Under the pieces are notes generated by a model. The model did no database searches. It was given only the letters and a program-made list of their open reading frames with translations, and was not told where the DNA came from. A stretch of DNA of 64,000 bases from assembly GCA_031459615.1 (NCBI GenBank), contig JAVKIE010000004.1, positions 1 to 64,000 on the forward strand, in the 5' to 3' direction. Below are positions 9,248-17,417 of this stretch, one piece after another. The position numbers and the translations under genes are program-made. Origin of the DNA: Calidihabitans tengchongensis. Lineage in GTDB: Bacteria > Sysuimicrobiota > Sysuimicrobiia > Sysuimicrobiales > Kaftiobacteriaceae. Within the stretch, counting starts at the first letter, position 1. Every line of letters starts with the position of its first letter.

Positions 9248-11497
9248 TCACCTCCTGGCGCCCTCTCCCCCATGTTCCTGCACCGCAACCCCTTCTGCCA
9301 GGCGGCTCGCCCGCCGCCGCACCAGGCGGCCCACGAACGACCTGGTCAGGACGAGCCCCACACTCACCGCCATGGCCAGCATGGCCCACACCGGCCTCAC
9401 CGCCCCGGTGGTCGATGCGACCACCCCCGCGCCGTTGAACGCCAGGGCCACGGCCACGTTGCCCACGGTCAGGCCGTAACTGCGCTTTGCGAGCTCCACC
9501 GCGTCCACTAACGCGCCCAGGCGGCCGCTCACCAGCACCACGTCCGCGGAGTCCACCGCGATGTCGGCGCCCGTGCCGATGGCGACCCCCACGTCCGCCT
9601 GCATGAGGGCCGGCGCGTCGTTGATCCCGTCCCCCACCATGGCCACGCGCCGGCCCTCGCCCTGCAGCTTTCGGACCACTTCCGCCTTCTGGCCCGGCAG
9701 CACCTCGCTCAGGACCTCCTCGATGCCGGCCGCCTGCGCCACGACCTGGGCGGTGCGCGGGTCGTCGCCCGTCAGGAGGACGATCCGGCGGCCTCTCTTT
9801 CGGAGCTCGTCCACCGTCTCCGCCGCGTCCCGCTTGAGCGGGTCCTCGATGCCCAAGACACCGGTCGGGCGCCCGTCCACGGCCACCAGGACCGTGGTCT
9901 GCCCCCGGTCCTGCAGCTCCCGCGCCACGGAGACCAGCGGTGCCGCGTCCACCCCCCGCGCGTGCAAGAACCCGGCGCTGCCCACCAGGACCCATCGTCC
10001 CTCCACCCGCGCCTCGACGCCACGCCCGGGGTGTGCCACGAAGTCGGCCGGATCGGGCAGGGCGAGTCCCCTGGTCGCGGCGCCATCCACCACCGCCCTG
10101 GCCAGGGGATGCTCGGACGGCCGCTCGGCGCTTGCGGCCAGGCGCAGGAGCTCCTCCTCCGGCATCCCGAGGGTCCGGCACGCCACCAGGTGCGGCCTGC
10201 CCTCCGTCACGGTGCCGGTCTTGTCCAGCACGAAGGTGTCCACGCGACCCAGGAGGTGGAAGGCTTCCCCGGACCGCATCAGGATCCCCTGCCGTGCCGC
10301 CTCCCCGGAGGCGCGCACGATGGCGAGCGGCGTCGCCATCCCGAGGGCGCAGGGGTAGCCCATGACCAGCGCGCTCAAGGCGGCGAAGGCCGCCCGCGTC
10401 CAGTCCGCTCGCCCCACGACCAGCGTTGCGCCCAGCGTCCACGCGAGGAATCCCACGGCCCCGGCAGCGAAGACGGCCGGCACGAACCACAGGAGCACCC
10501 AGTCCACCAGGCGCAGGATCCCCGGCTTCAGCGCCCGTGCCTCGGCCACGTGCCGCGCCACCGCCTGGAGGAAGCTGTCCGGGCCCGTCCGGGTCACCTC
10601 TACCACGAGACTGCCCAGCTGGTTCAACGACCCCCCCACCACCTCGTCGCCGGCAGACCTGTCCACCGGCATGGGTTCGCCGGTCAGCAGGCTTTCGTCC
10701 ACCGTGGAAGCGCCCTCCACCACCACGCCGTCGGCGGGGACGCGCTCCCCCGGGCGGACCCGTACCCGGTCCCCGGGCCGCAGGCTGCTCACGAGGACCT
10801 CCTCCTCGGAACCGTCAGGCAGTAGCCGCCACGCGGTGGGGGGCGCCAGGCTCAGGAGCCGACGCACGGACTGCGACGCCCGCACGTGCACCAGCACCGA
10901 CAGGTAGCCGCCGACGATGTGGAAGGCGAAGACGAACACCGCCGCCCCGAAGAACTCCCCGGGCGGGAAGGCCGGGAGCGCCAGTCCCGCCGTGCCTCCC
11001 GCCACGCCCGCCAGAGCGGATGCTGCGGCCAGCACGTCCTGGTTCAGAATGCCCCGGCGGACGGCCTGCCACGCGTTGCGCACCACCCAGCGGCCGGGTC
11101 CGGCAGCCGCAAACACCGCCAGGGCGCCCATGGCCAGGACCCGCGGGCGACTCGGTCCCCAGAGGGCGCTGGCCAGCATCAGCGCGCTGGCCAGCCCGAG
11201 CAGGGCGCCGGCCCACCACGCCAGACCGCGGGCGCGGCGCAGCTCGGCCTCTTCCTCCTGGACCCGGGCAGCCTCGTCCGGCGGGTGCACGCGGAACCCG
11301 ATGTCCTCCAGCGCCCTGGAGATGGCGTCGGCGGACAGGCGGTCCGGCTCGTACTCCACCAGGGCCTCCTCGTGCGCGATGGAGACGTGCACCGACCGTA
11401 CGCCGGGCAGGCGACGGACCGCCCGGTGCGCGGACTCCACGCACAGGGAGCAGTGCATCCCGCCCAGCTTGACCTGGAGCTTCGCCACCGCTGCCAC
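9248..11497 (-). CDS. Heavy-metal P1B-type ATPase, probable copper exporter
   Basis: This protein of about 749 residues uses ATP to move a soft metal ion across the membrane. Visible parts are an N-terminal HMA domain with GMHCSLC, actuator motif LLTGEPMPV, membrane metal site MGYPCALGMATP, phosphorylation site DKTGTVTEG and hinge MVGDGINDAPAL. The membrane motif is YPC rather than the CPC of standard CopA/CadA enzymes, so the ion is uncertain. GTG at 11497 is preferred over 11506 because GGAGGT at 11510-11505 gives it normal spacing. The gene heads an operon with merR and is controlled by a CueR-like promoter. Remnants of copD and cupredoxin genes nearby support a copper role. Confidence 0.88.
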   Translation of the reverse strand: MAAVAKLQVKLGGMHCSLCVESAHRAVRRLPGVRSVHVSIAHEEALVEYEPDRLSADAISRALEDIGFRVHPPDEAARVQEEEAELRRARGLAWWAGALLGLASALMLASALWGPSRPRVLAMGALAVFAAAGPGRWVVRNAWQAVRRGILNQDVLAAASALAGVAGGTAGLALPAFPPGEFFGAAVFVFAFHIVGGYLSVLVHVRASQSVRRLLSLAPPTAWRLLPDGSEEEVLVSSLRPGDRVRVRPGERVPADGVVVEGASTVDESLLTGEPMPVDRSAGDEVVGGSLNQLGSLVVEVTRTGPDSFLQAVARHVAEARALKPGILRLVDWVLLWFVPAVFAAGAVGFLAWTLGATLVVGRADWTRAAFAALSALVMGYPCALGMATPLAIVRASGEAARQGILMRSGEAFHLLGRVDTFVLDKTGTVTEGRPHLVACRTLGMPEEELLRLAASAERPSEHPLARAVVDGAATRGLALPDPADFVAHPGRGVEARVEGRWVLVGSAGFLHARGVDAAPLVSVARELQDRGQTTVLVAVDGRPTGVLGIEDPLKRDAAETVDELRKRGRRIVLLTGDDPRTAQVVAQAAGIEEVLSEVLPGQKAEVVRKLQGEGRRVAMVGDGINDAPALMQADVGVAIGTGADIAVDSADVVLVSGRLGALVDAVELAKRSYGLTVGNVAVALAFNGAGVVASTTGAVRPVWAMLAMAVSVGLVLTRSFVGRLVRRRASRLAEGVAVQEHGGEGARR

Positions 11498-11517
11498 CAC
11501 CGTCACCTCCGTCCAGG

Positions 11518-11549
11518 AGATTACAGCTTCCAGCTGACGGGAAAGTCAA
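11518..11549 (-). promoter_or_regulatory. CueR/MerR-type promoter-operator for the P1B-ATPase operon
   Basis: On the minus strand a -35 TTGACT (11549-11544) and a -10 TAATCT (11523-11518) are separated by 20 bp, the long spacer that MerR activators require. The spacer carries an imperfect dyad, CTTTCC then GGAAGC, resembling known CueR operators (CTTCC..GGAAG). The product of merR at the end of the same operon is the obvious ligand, so autoregulation is likely. The start point would fall only about 12 bases before the ATPase start. Confidence 0.6.
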
Positions 11550-11883
11550 GACCCACCACACCCCCGTTAAGGAGGGAGGCCATGGTCCCTCATGTGCACT
11601 TCCCTCGCCAGCCGGCCGGAAGGGCAGGCCACTCCACTTCCGTTCTCACGCACTCCCTCTTGGGGTGGAGTGTCCCCTCGACCAGGGGTTCCAGGGCGTG
11701 AATGGGCAGAAGGGTTCCACGTCGGCGCAGAAGAGAGCTCTGCCGAGCGTGGCGGCTGCAAGGCCGGCGGCAGCTCGCCCGGAGCGGGTGCCGGGGCCAG
11801 GTGGAAGGGCGTGGGGGTAACGAGCGGGTAGCCGTTCCGGCCTGCACCATTCGGGACCTGATCCCCCGCAGGCCGCCTCTGAT
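11550..11883. other. Intergenic region without a recognisable gene
   Basis: About 330 bases lie between the ATPase promoter and the hairpin after the cupredoxin gene. I translated both strands and found only low-complexity, Arg/Pro-rich frames with no family signature. No tRNA-like fold, direct repeat or insertion-sequence end was seen. Confidence 0.4.
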
Positions 11884-11933
11884 GAGGCGCCCGGGACCGG
11901 ACCCACGAAGGGGCACCCGGTCCCGGGCGTCTC
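11884..11933 (-). terminator. Hairpin terminator after the cupredoxin gene
   Basis: Arms 11884-11900 and 11917-11933 form a 17-bp stem with one mismatch and a 16-base loop, starting 5 bases past the cupredoxin stop. There is no T tract, so termination would rely on the very stable stem. It is a strong candidate for ending minus-strand transcription. Confidence 0.55.
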
Positions 11934-11937
11934 ACTG

Positions 11938-12227
11938 TCAGGACCGCGGGAGGACGAGCAGCGTGCCCGTGTAGTGGACGCTCCACGGGTGGAGGTGGCA
12001 GTAGATCGTGAAGGACCCGGCCCGCGCGGCCCGGATGGTGATCTGGCGCGTCTGCCCGGGCTGCAGCGTCACCTTGATGCCGTAGGCGTCGATGGCGAAC
12101 CCCTCGGCGATGGGGCTCTCGTTCCGCACGGTGAAGACCACCCGGTCGCCGGCGTAGGCGATGGCGTCGGCAGGATCGTTGGTCACCGCGGTGGTTGAGA
12201 TACGCTCCACGGTGACCTTCCACAGCT

Positions 12228-12231
<4 letters not shown>
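11938..12231 (-). CDS. Cupredoxin-domain protein resembling the NosZ C-terminal domain
   Basis: This 97-residue beta-rich protein matches the layout of the cupredoxin domain at the C-terminus of nitrous-oxide reductase: AGDRVVFTVRN, then GFAIDAYGIKVTLQPGQT, then GSFTIYCHLHPWSVHYTG. The CuA signature CxxxCxxxH is not intact. Only one Cys is present, with three His around it, and the His expected before GFAID is Glu. It might bind one copper or none. No signal peptide is visible. Its ATG overlaps the stop of a broken ABC ATPase gene (ATGA), and a hairpin follows at once. It could be a rearranged fragment of a nos-type cluster that is still an open frame, or a small periplasmic-type protein that lost its export signal. 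Confidence 0.6.
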
Positions 12232-12543
<312 letters not shown>

Positions 12544-12756
12544 GGTACCGGGGAGCCATCGTAGCGGCCGGGCCGGCGGGGAGCAAACACCCGGTCACGG
12601 TGGGGGCGGGACCGACATCTCAAGAAGAGCTGCCGAGAGTGCATCAGGCCGAGACGGTTGCTGAGCCCCGGACTGCGGTCAGGGATGCCGTGCAGGTCCA
12701 CGTCGACGAGGAGGATCGGCCCCGCCTCATCGGTCGCCATCGGGTGCGGGATGAGG

Positions 12757-13262
12757 TCATCGCCATCTGAAGCTTCCTCGCGACCTCTCCGGTGGGGTCT
12801 CAGCCGCTCGCCTCCGGCGGACACTGGGTGGGCTGGTCAACGGGGGCAGCCTGCGGACCAGCGCCACCGCCAGGAGCAGCTCCAGGGCCAGGAGCAGGTT
12901 GAGCCGGCCGATCCAGGCGGCCGCGCGGCGCAGGGCCAGGGCCTGCCGATCCGGTGACGACGGCGCATCGGCCGGCCGGGGCTGTGCCAGCCGTGCGCTG
13001 GCCGGGCCGATGATGAAATCGTGCAGCACGCTGCGGACGAGCATCGCCCCGACGAACGCCAGCTTCCAGGCCAGGATCCGGCCGAAAGGCGTCTCCCACA
13101 GGCGGCCGGTGGTCACCGCCTCCCGGCTCACCCCCCGGTAGGCCGGGTGAGGATGCCGGTGGCGATGAACACTGCGATGGCGACCCACCCCACGACCCGG
13201 AAGCGCATCCCCATGGCGGTCACGAGGGCGGCGCGCTGGACGTCGGGGAGGCGGCGCCTCGC
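12757..13262 (-). pseudogene. copD-family membrane protein, C-terminal part with frameshifts
   Basis: Minus-strand frames encode QRAALVTAMGMRFRVVGW and VAIAVFIATGILTRP. After a one-base shift they continue VSREAVTTGRLWETPFGRIL, AWKLAFVGAMLV and LNLLLALELLLAVALVRRL, the order of CopD-domain helices (RFxxVGW, ATGI, WKL). The N-terminal helix with the WIGG motif is missing and the part upstream of QRAAL is in a different frame. CopD proteins are multi-helix membrane proteins associated with copper uptake or resistance. This copy is not identical to the short N-terminal remnant at 8488-8622, so at least two copD copies have decayed here. Confidence 0.6.
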
Positions 13263-13405
13263 GGTCGATGGCGGCCAGGTGCCGGAGGGCGTCCTGCCGG
13301 CTGTTTGCCGCCTGCACTCCTTCCGTTACGAGCGCGCACTCCGCTTTTCCCATCCGGGCCCCCTCTTGGCGCCATCCCGGAGCGAACGACTCGGATGGCC
13401 GGACG

Positions 13406-13435
13406 TTGACATTTCCTGCAAAGCGCGCCCATAAT
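13406..13435 (+). promoter_or_regulatory. Sigma70-type promoter with downstream dyad
   Basis: A perfect -35 TTGACA (13406-13411) and a -10 CATAAT (13430-13435) stand 18 bp apart. A dyad CAAGT-N6-ACTTG at 13441-13456 lies around the expected start point and could be an operator. The promoter points toward the broken cupredoxin and the oxidoreductase genes beginning at 13835. Confidence 0.55.
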
Positions 13436-13489
13436 TTGTGCAAGTTTTAGGACTTGTTAAAATTGAGCGCTCGTCGACGGTCAGGCGAT

Positions 13490-13812
13490 GTCGAGCGACA
13501 GCCAGGCGGACGGCACGTTCAGTTTCCCCCCAGCCCACGCCCGCGGCCGCACGCCGGTGTAGCGAGGAGGACAGAGGAGGTACGCGCAAGGCACATAGTC
13601 TGGTTTTCTGGACCCTGTCCGGGTCGAGGACGGGAGTATCGAGGACAACTTCGCGGTCTTCTCGCGGGACAACACGGCACCCGCGGAGGTGGATGCCCCC
13701 AAGCCCGGACAGAACCAGACGTTGGCCGTCCGGCCGCAGAGCGGCGAGTACCGTCCGGTCTGCACGGTTCCGGGTCACCGGGAGGCGGTATGAGCACTGC
13801 CATTTGGATCCA
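13490..13812 (+). pseudogene. Cupredoxin (plastocyanin/azurin-like) remnant
   Basis: One frame reads IEDNFAVFSRDNTAPAEVD, then GEYRPVCTVPGHREAV and stop. YxxxCTVPGHxxAGM is the type I copper loop of small blue-copper proteins. Restoring one G in GCGGTATG would give EAGM, so the gene looks frameshifted inside its copper loop. Upstream, a piece like ADGTFSFP sits in the same frame but is interrupted by a stop at about 13563. The ancestral product would have been an electron carrier for the adjacent heme-copper complex. Confidence 0.5.
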
Positions 13813-13834
13813 GTGAAATCCAGGGGGGTGCGGC

Positions 13835-14362
13835 ATGAGTGGGTGGGCAATGTTCGCGGTGTTCCTCATCCTGGGTCTGGCGTGGACGGCCGCCTGGGCG
13901 TTCGTGGCCGCCCGGTCGAGCGGACCACCGCTGGGCTACGAGCAGGTGAGCCACGGGGCTTCCCGGGTCCGCCGCCCGCTTGCGGTACTCATCCTCCTGG
14001 GGCTCGCGGTCGCCTACCTGGTCTCCCTCCGGTGGTTCCCGTACCCGGGCTTCGCAATCCAGCGCCTGGGGCCCCCTTCCGTCACCGTCGAGGTGCGGGC
14101 CCGCCAGTGGGCGTGGGACCTCAGCCGCACCGAGATTCCCGCGAACCAGCCCGTGGAGTTTGCCGCGACCGCCGTAGACGTCAACCACGGGTTTGGAATC
14201 TACAACCCGTCCGGGAGGCTCGTGGCACAGGTGCAGGCCATGCCCACGTACGTCAACCGTCTCATCGTGTCGCTCTCTGAGCCCGGTACCTACACCATCC
14301 GGTGCCTGGAGTACTGCGGCATACCGCACCACGGCATGGTCGGTACCTTCGAGGTGAAGTGA
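13835..14362 (+). CDS. Heme-copper oxidoreductase subunit II with CuA site
   Basis: This 175-residue protein has two N-terminal membrane helices (residues about 3-27 and 48-70) followed by a periplasmic cupredoxin domain. It keeps a full CuA site: His in VNHGFGIY, then CLEYCGIPHHGM, which supplies Cys, Glu, Cys, His and Met. CuA receives electrons from a soluble donor and passes them to subunit I. The ATG follows a GGGGGG Shine-Dalgarno-like run. The subunit I gene begins 5 bases after the stop. The short length resembles ba3-type/CbaB proteins rather than long aa3 subunits. Because subunit I lacks the usual tyrosine, the partner reaction is probably NO reduction rather than O2 reduction. Confidence 0.85.
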   Translation: MSGWAMFAVFLILGLAWTAAWAFVAARSSGPPLGYEQVSHGASRVRRPLAVLILLGLAVAYLVSLRWFPYPGFAIQRLGPPSVTVEVRARQWAWDLSRTEIPANQPVEFAATAVDVNHGFGIYNPSGRLVAQVQAMPTYVNRLIVSLSEPGTYTIRCLEYCGIPHHGMVGTFEVK

Positions 14363-14367
14363 GGGGG

Positions 14368-15858
14368 GTGAGGATCGTGGCCGCGCACGAATCGACCTAC
14401 AACGGGCGAAACGGCCAGGCGCTCCGCGTGGCGCTGGTGTACATGTACACGGGCTTTGTCCTCTTTCTGGTCATGGGCCTGCTCGGGCTTCTCCTGCGGA
14501 TGCTCCACGCGGAAGTGCTGCGGCTGCCCCCCCAGTGGTACTACCGGTTCATGACCCTGCACGGCGCCGGAATGGTGGCGACGGCGCTGCTGGCCGCCAT
14601 GGGCGGGGTAATCGCGGCGACCAGTCACCGACTGCAGCACGACCTCCGATGGCTTTGGACCGCCTACATCCTGTACTTCGTGGGCGTGGGGCTAGTGCCC
14701 CTGGCGGTGCTGGTGGGTGGGTTCGCGGCGGGCTGGACCATCATCTACCCGCTGGGGGTGGCGTACGCGTCTGGATGGACACCCTGGTCGGCCTTCGCCT
14801 TCCTTCTCGGCTACCTGCTGGTAGCCCTGGGCTTCGCCGCCTACTGCATCGGAATGCTCCAGGCAGTGCTCCGGCGCTACGGCAGCTTCTCCCGCGCCCT
14901 GGGTTGGCCCGTAATCATCGGGCGCGCGTCGTCCGTGGAGGATGTACCCTCCCTTCAGGAGATCGTCGCCACCGTCGTCGGGATCTGCGGGCTCGTCGCC
15001 GTGCTGGCCGGTGCAGCAGCACTCATCCCCTACTTTACCCACAACCTCAACCTGACGGGTCTGGTGAACCCGTTGTTCGTGAAGGAGATGATCTTCCTGT
15101 TCGGCCACACGCTGGTCAACCTGAACATCTACCTCGCCGCGGGTCTGGCCTACGCCAGCCTGCCCGCCTACACCGGCCGGCCGTGGAAGACGACGCCCCT
15201 CAGCGCCCTGGGTGTCAACCTCGTCCTGATCTTCGTGTTCCTCCCCTACTTCCACCACCTCTACCAGGACTTCGCGCAGCCGGTGGTCCTGTCAGCCATC
15301 GGCCAGCTGGGGAGCTACGGGGTGGGCGTGCCGGCTCTGCTGGTCACCGTGTTCGGCGGGCTGACGCTGGCCTATCGGTCCGGGATGCGCTGGGCGGTAC
15401 CCACGGTCCTTATGTTCGCGGGGTTCTGGGGCTGGGTGTTCGGGGGGTTGGGCGCGGTGGTGGACTCCACCATCGCCGTGAACCAGGTGTTCCACAACAC
15501 TCTGTGGGTGCCGGCCCACTTCCACACGTACTATTTGCTGGGCGCGGTTGCCCTCACCTGGGCCTACCTGTATCACCTCGCCACGGACCTGAGCGGGAAG
15601 GAGGAGGGCCGGACCAGCCGGCTCGCAGCCTGGTTGTACGGGATCGGGGGCGCCGGATTCGTCATGATGTTCTTCACCGCGGGAGCCGCAGGACAACCCC
15701 GGCGCTACGCGGTTTCCCTCCCCGGTACCGGAGAGCAGACCTGGGCGTCCCTCGCCATCCTCTTTGTCCTGGTGCTCGCGCTGGGGCTCCTCAGGCTCAC
15801 CTTGGACCTGCTCGCGATGCTGAGGCCGGCCTGGGTCCAGGGACGGGAGCGCCGGTGA
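14368..15858 (+). CDS. Heme-copper oxidoreductase subunit I, Tyr-less (NO reductase-like)
   Basis: A protein of about 496 residues with roughly 13 membrane helices. All six metal-ligand histidines are visible: TLHGAGM (low-spin heme), FGHTLVN (CuB), PYFHHLYQD (the CuB pair) and HNTLWVPAHFHTYY (high-spin and low-spin heme). In O2-reducing A- and B-type enzymes the residue four after the first CuB His is the cross-linked Tyr; here it is Asn (AAC at 15118-15120). B-type relatives with GHxxxN are grouped with CuA-containing nitric oxide reductases (proposed names bNOR/sNOR/eNOR). GTG at 14368 was chosen just after the subunit II stop, with GTG 14377 as the alternative. Which NOR family it joins needs phylogeny. 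Confidence 0.82.
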   Translation: MRIVAAHESTYNGRNGQALRVALVYMYTGFVLFLVMGLLGLLLRMLHAEVLRLPPQWYYRFMTLHGAGMVATALLAAMGGVIAATSHRLQHDLRWLWTAYILYFVGVGLVPLAVLVGGFAAGWTIIYPLGVAYASGWTPWSAFAFLLGYLLVALGFAAYCIGMLQAVLRRYGSFSRALGWPVIIGRASSVEDVPSLQEIVATVVGICGLVAVLAGAAALIPYFTHNLNLTGLVNPLFVKEMIFLFGHTLVNLNIYLAAGLAYASLPAYTGRPWKTTPLSALGVNLVLIFVFLPYFHHLYQDFAQPVVLSAIGQLGSYGVGVPALLVTVFGGLTLAYRSGMRWAVPTVLMFAGFWGWVFGGLGAVVDSTIAVNQVFHNTLWVPAHFHTYYLLGAVALTWAYLYHLATDLSGKEEGRTSRLAAWLYGIGGAGFVMMFFTAGAAGQPRRYAVSLPGTGEQTWASLAILFVLVLALGLLRLTLDLLAMLRPAWVQGRERR

Positions 15859-15899
15859 CGGGGAACCCGCGGTTCACGCTGAGCACTCTGGGCCTCTTA

Positions 15900-16080
15900 C
15901 CCTGGTCGGGTCTGTGGGTACGCTCCTCTCGACGACCGGCGTGTGCAGGGGCTGGCCCCACTGCGGGCAGTGGCCGCGTGCGCGGGGCGCCCTCCCGCCG
16001 GCGTGAATCCATCGCCTCCTCGCGGGGGCTGCCGACCGCGCTCGCGGGACTGCTCTGCCACCGGAGCGTCCTGGTGGGTC
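15900..16080 (+). pseudogene. Possible ctaA (heme A synthase) remnant
   Basis: Between subunit I and ctaG one frame reads GTLLSTTGVCRGWPHCGQWP, then LPPA, a stop, and IHRLLAGAAD. TGxCxxWPxC followed by P and (I/E)HR is the first-helix-pair signature of heme A synthase. The surrounding frame has no start and contains stops, so if the match is right this is a degraded copy. An 84-codon open frame in another phase (GTG 15855 to 16109) covers the same stretch but shows no family features. Confidence 0.35.
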
Positions 16081-16114
16081 GCGTCGTCCTGAAAGGGGGA
16101 TCTGGCTGACGGGT

Positions 16115-17026
16115 GTGAGCGGGTTCGTGTTTCTCCACACCCCGGTCTCTCCGAATCTTGCCGAGTGGGTCCGGCGGGTCGACCTCCTGCTTTTCCTCGC
16201 GCTCCTCGAAGCGGTGTACGTAGGCGGGTGGTGGGTTCTCCGTACCCGGGGACACACCCGGGTCGCAGGAGGCGGCCCACTCGCACGCTCGCTGCTCGGT
16301 TTCGCCTTCCTCGTCATGGCTCTCGTCTCGCCGTTCGAAACCTGGCAGCGGTATTCGTTCGCTGCCCACATGCTGCAGCACGAGCTATTGATGTTGGCCG
16401 CCCCTCTTTTCCTCAGCGCGCGCCCCATGCCGATGAGCCTGTGGGGGCTCCCGGGCCAATGGAGAAAGCGCCTGGGGGCCGTGCTGGCGGCGGGCCGTCC
16501 CGTACGCGTGCTCGTCGATTTCCTCCTCCGCCCGTGGGTGGCGCTCGCAGCCTCTCTCCTGATCCTGTGGACCTGGCACCTCCCACCTCTCTACAACGGT
16601 GTCCAAGCCAGCCGCCTGCTCCACGATTTCCAGCACACCAACTTCTTCGCGTCAGGACTGCTGCTGTGGTGGCCCATCATCCGGGCAGCCCCCTACCGGT
16701 ACCGGTGGTCCCAGGCGGAGGGAATCCTCTACGGGCTGGTGGCCTATGTCCTCGTGGCGATGACGCTGCGTTCCCTCCTCGGCGCGTACTTCACCCTTAC
16801 GGATCGGCCCGTCTATGCGTACTACGTGGGCGTACTGGGTCCCCGGGCCCTGGAGGATCAGCGCCTGGCGGGCCTCGTGATGTGGCTCGTCCCCCTGCCG
16901 ATCTTCATCGGGGCGGCGCTGTCCGCGGTGTGGCCGGGTCGTCCGCAGCGGGTTCTCCCGCAGCCGGCCGCCCGGGCTGGATCGTCCACCTGCGCCCACC
17001 AACCGACCGGCGGAGGCGAAGGATAG
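16115..17026 (+). CDS. ctaG: CtaG-family cytochrome oxidase assembly protein
   Basis: A 303-residue membrane protein with about seven helices and the caa3-type CtaG signature SFAAHMLQHELLMLAAPLFL, whose histidines are thought to help bring copper to the CuB site. A second conserved block, WTWHLPPLYNGVQ, also matches the family. The start is GTG at 16115 after GGGGGATC. It follows the heme-copper subunits on the same strand and presumably matures them. The C-terminal tail after about residue 275 is low-complexity and unlike the family, so the last codons may be recent read-through. Confidence 0.8.
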   Translation: MSGFVFLHTPVSPNLAEWVRRVDLLLFLALLEAVYVGGWWVLRTRGHTRVAGGGPLARSLLGFAFLVMALVSPFETWQRYSFAAHMLQHELLMLAAPLFLSARPMPMSLWGLPGQWRKRLGAVLAAGRPVRVLVDFLLRPWVALAASLLILWTWHLPPLYNGVQASRLLHDFQHTNFFASGLLLWWPIIRAAPYRYRWSQAEGILYGLVAYVLVAMTLRSLLGAYFTLTDRPVYAYYVGVLGPRALEDQRLAGLVMWLVPLPIFIGAALSAVWPGRPQRVLPQPAARAGSSTCAHQPTGGGEG

Positions 17027-17417
17027 CCGGCACCTCGTGCAGGCCCACCGGTACCACCACCCCAGCCCAGCGGGTCGGCAGGCGGGTGCGCGACCACTCC
17101 GGGCCACGACCGTTCCCCGGTCTGCGTTCCTCTGCCGGCACGCCTGGACGTCTCATCCGCGGCAGCCCTTCGGCGCGTCCGGACCCGCGCTCCTGCCGGC
17201 GCAGGCGAAGCCCGCCCGTGACCTTTGGGCCATGCCCGCCGTGGTCGCCACGGGAGTCTGGCAGACCGGAAAAAGCGCGCTGCTGCAGGCGCCCGCGCCG
17301 GGGGAGCGGCAATGCCTCGCGCCGGGCAACCTGGAGGTTCCCCGAAGCCGGCCGTATCGGCAGGAGGACGCCGGGTAGGGGGGTGAACAGCAGAGAGAAC
17401 GCGGACAGCACCCCACC
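17027..17417. other. Intergenic region, nothing recognised
   Basis: About 390 bases separate ctaG from the MgtA-type ATPase gene. A 113-codon open frame on the plus strand (17037-17378) is Pro/Arg/Ala-rich with no recognisable motif, and the minus-strand frames are similar. I saw no RNA gene, repeat or promoter that I would defend. Confidence 0.4.

Noticed and set aside
12600..12756. Short plus-strand frame with VHVDEEDRPRLIGRHRVRDEV
   Set aside because: No start with a ribosome site and no family I recognise; possibly a remnant but not supportable.
17037..17378. 113-codon plus-strand frame between ctaG and mgtA
   Set aside because: Biased composition, no Shine-Dalgarno, no motif.
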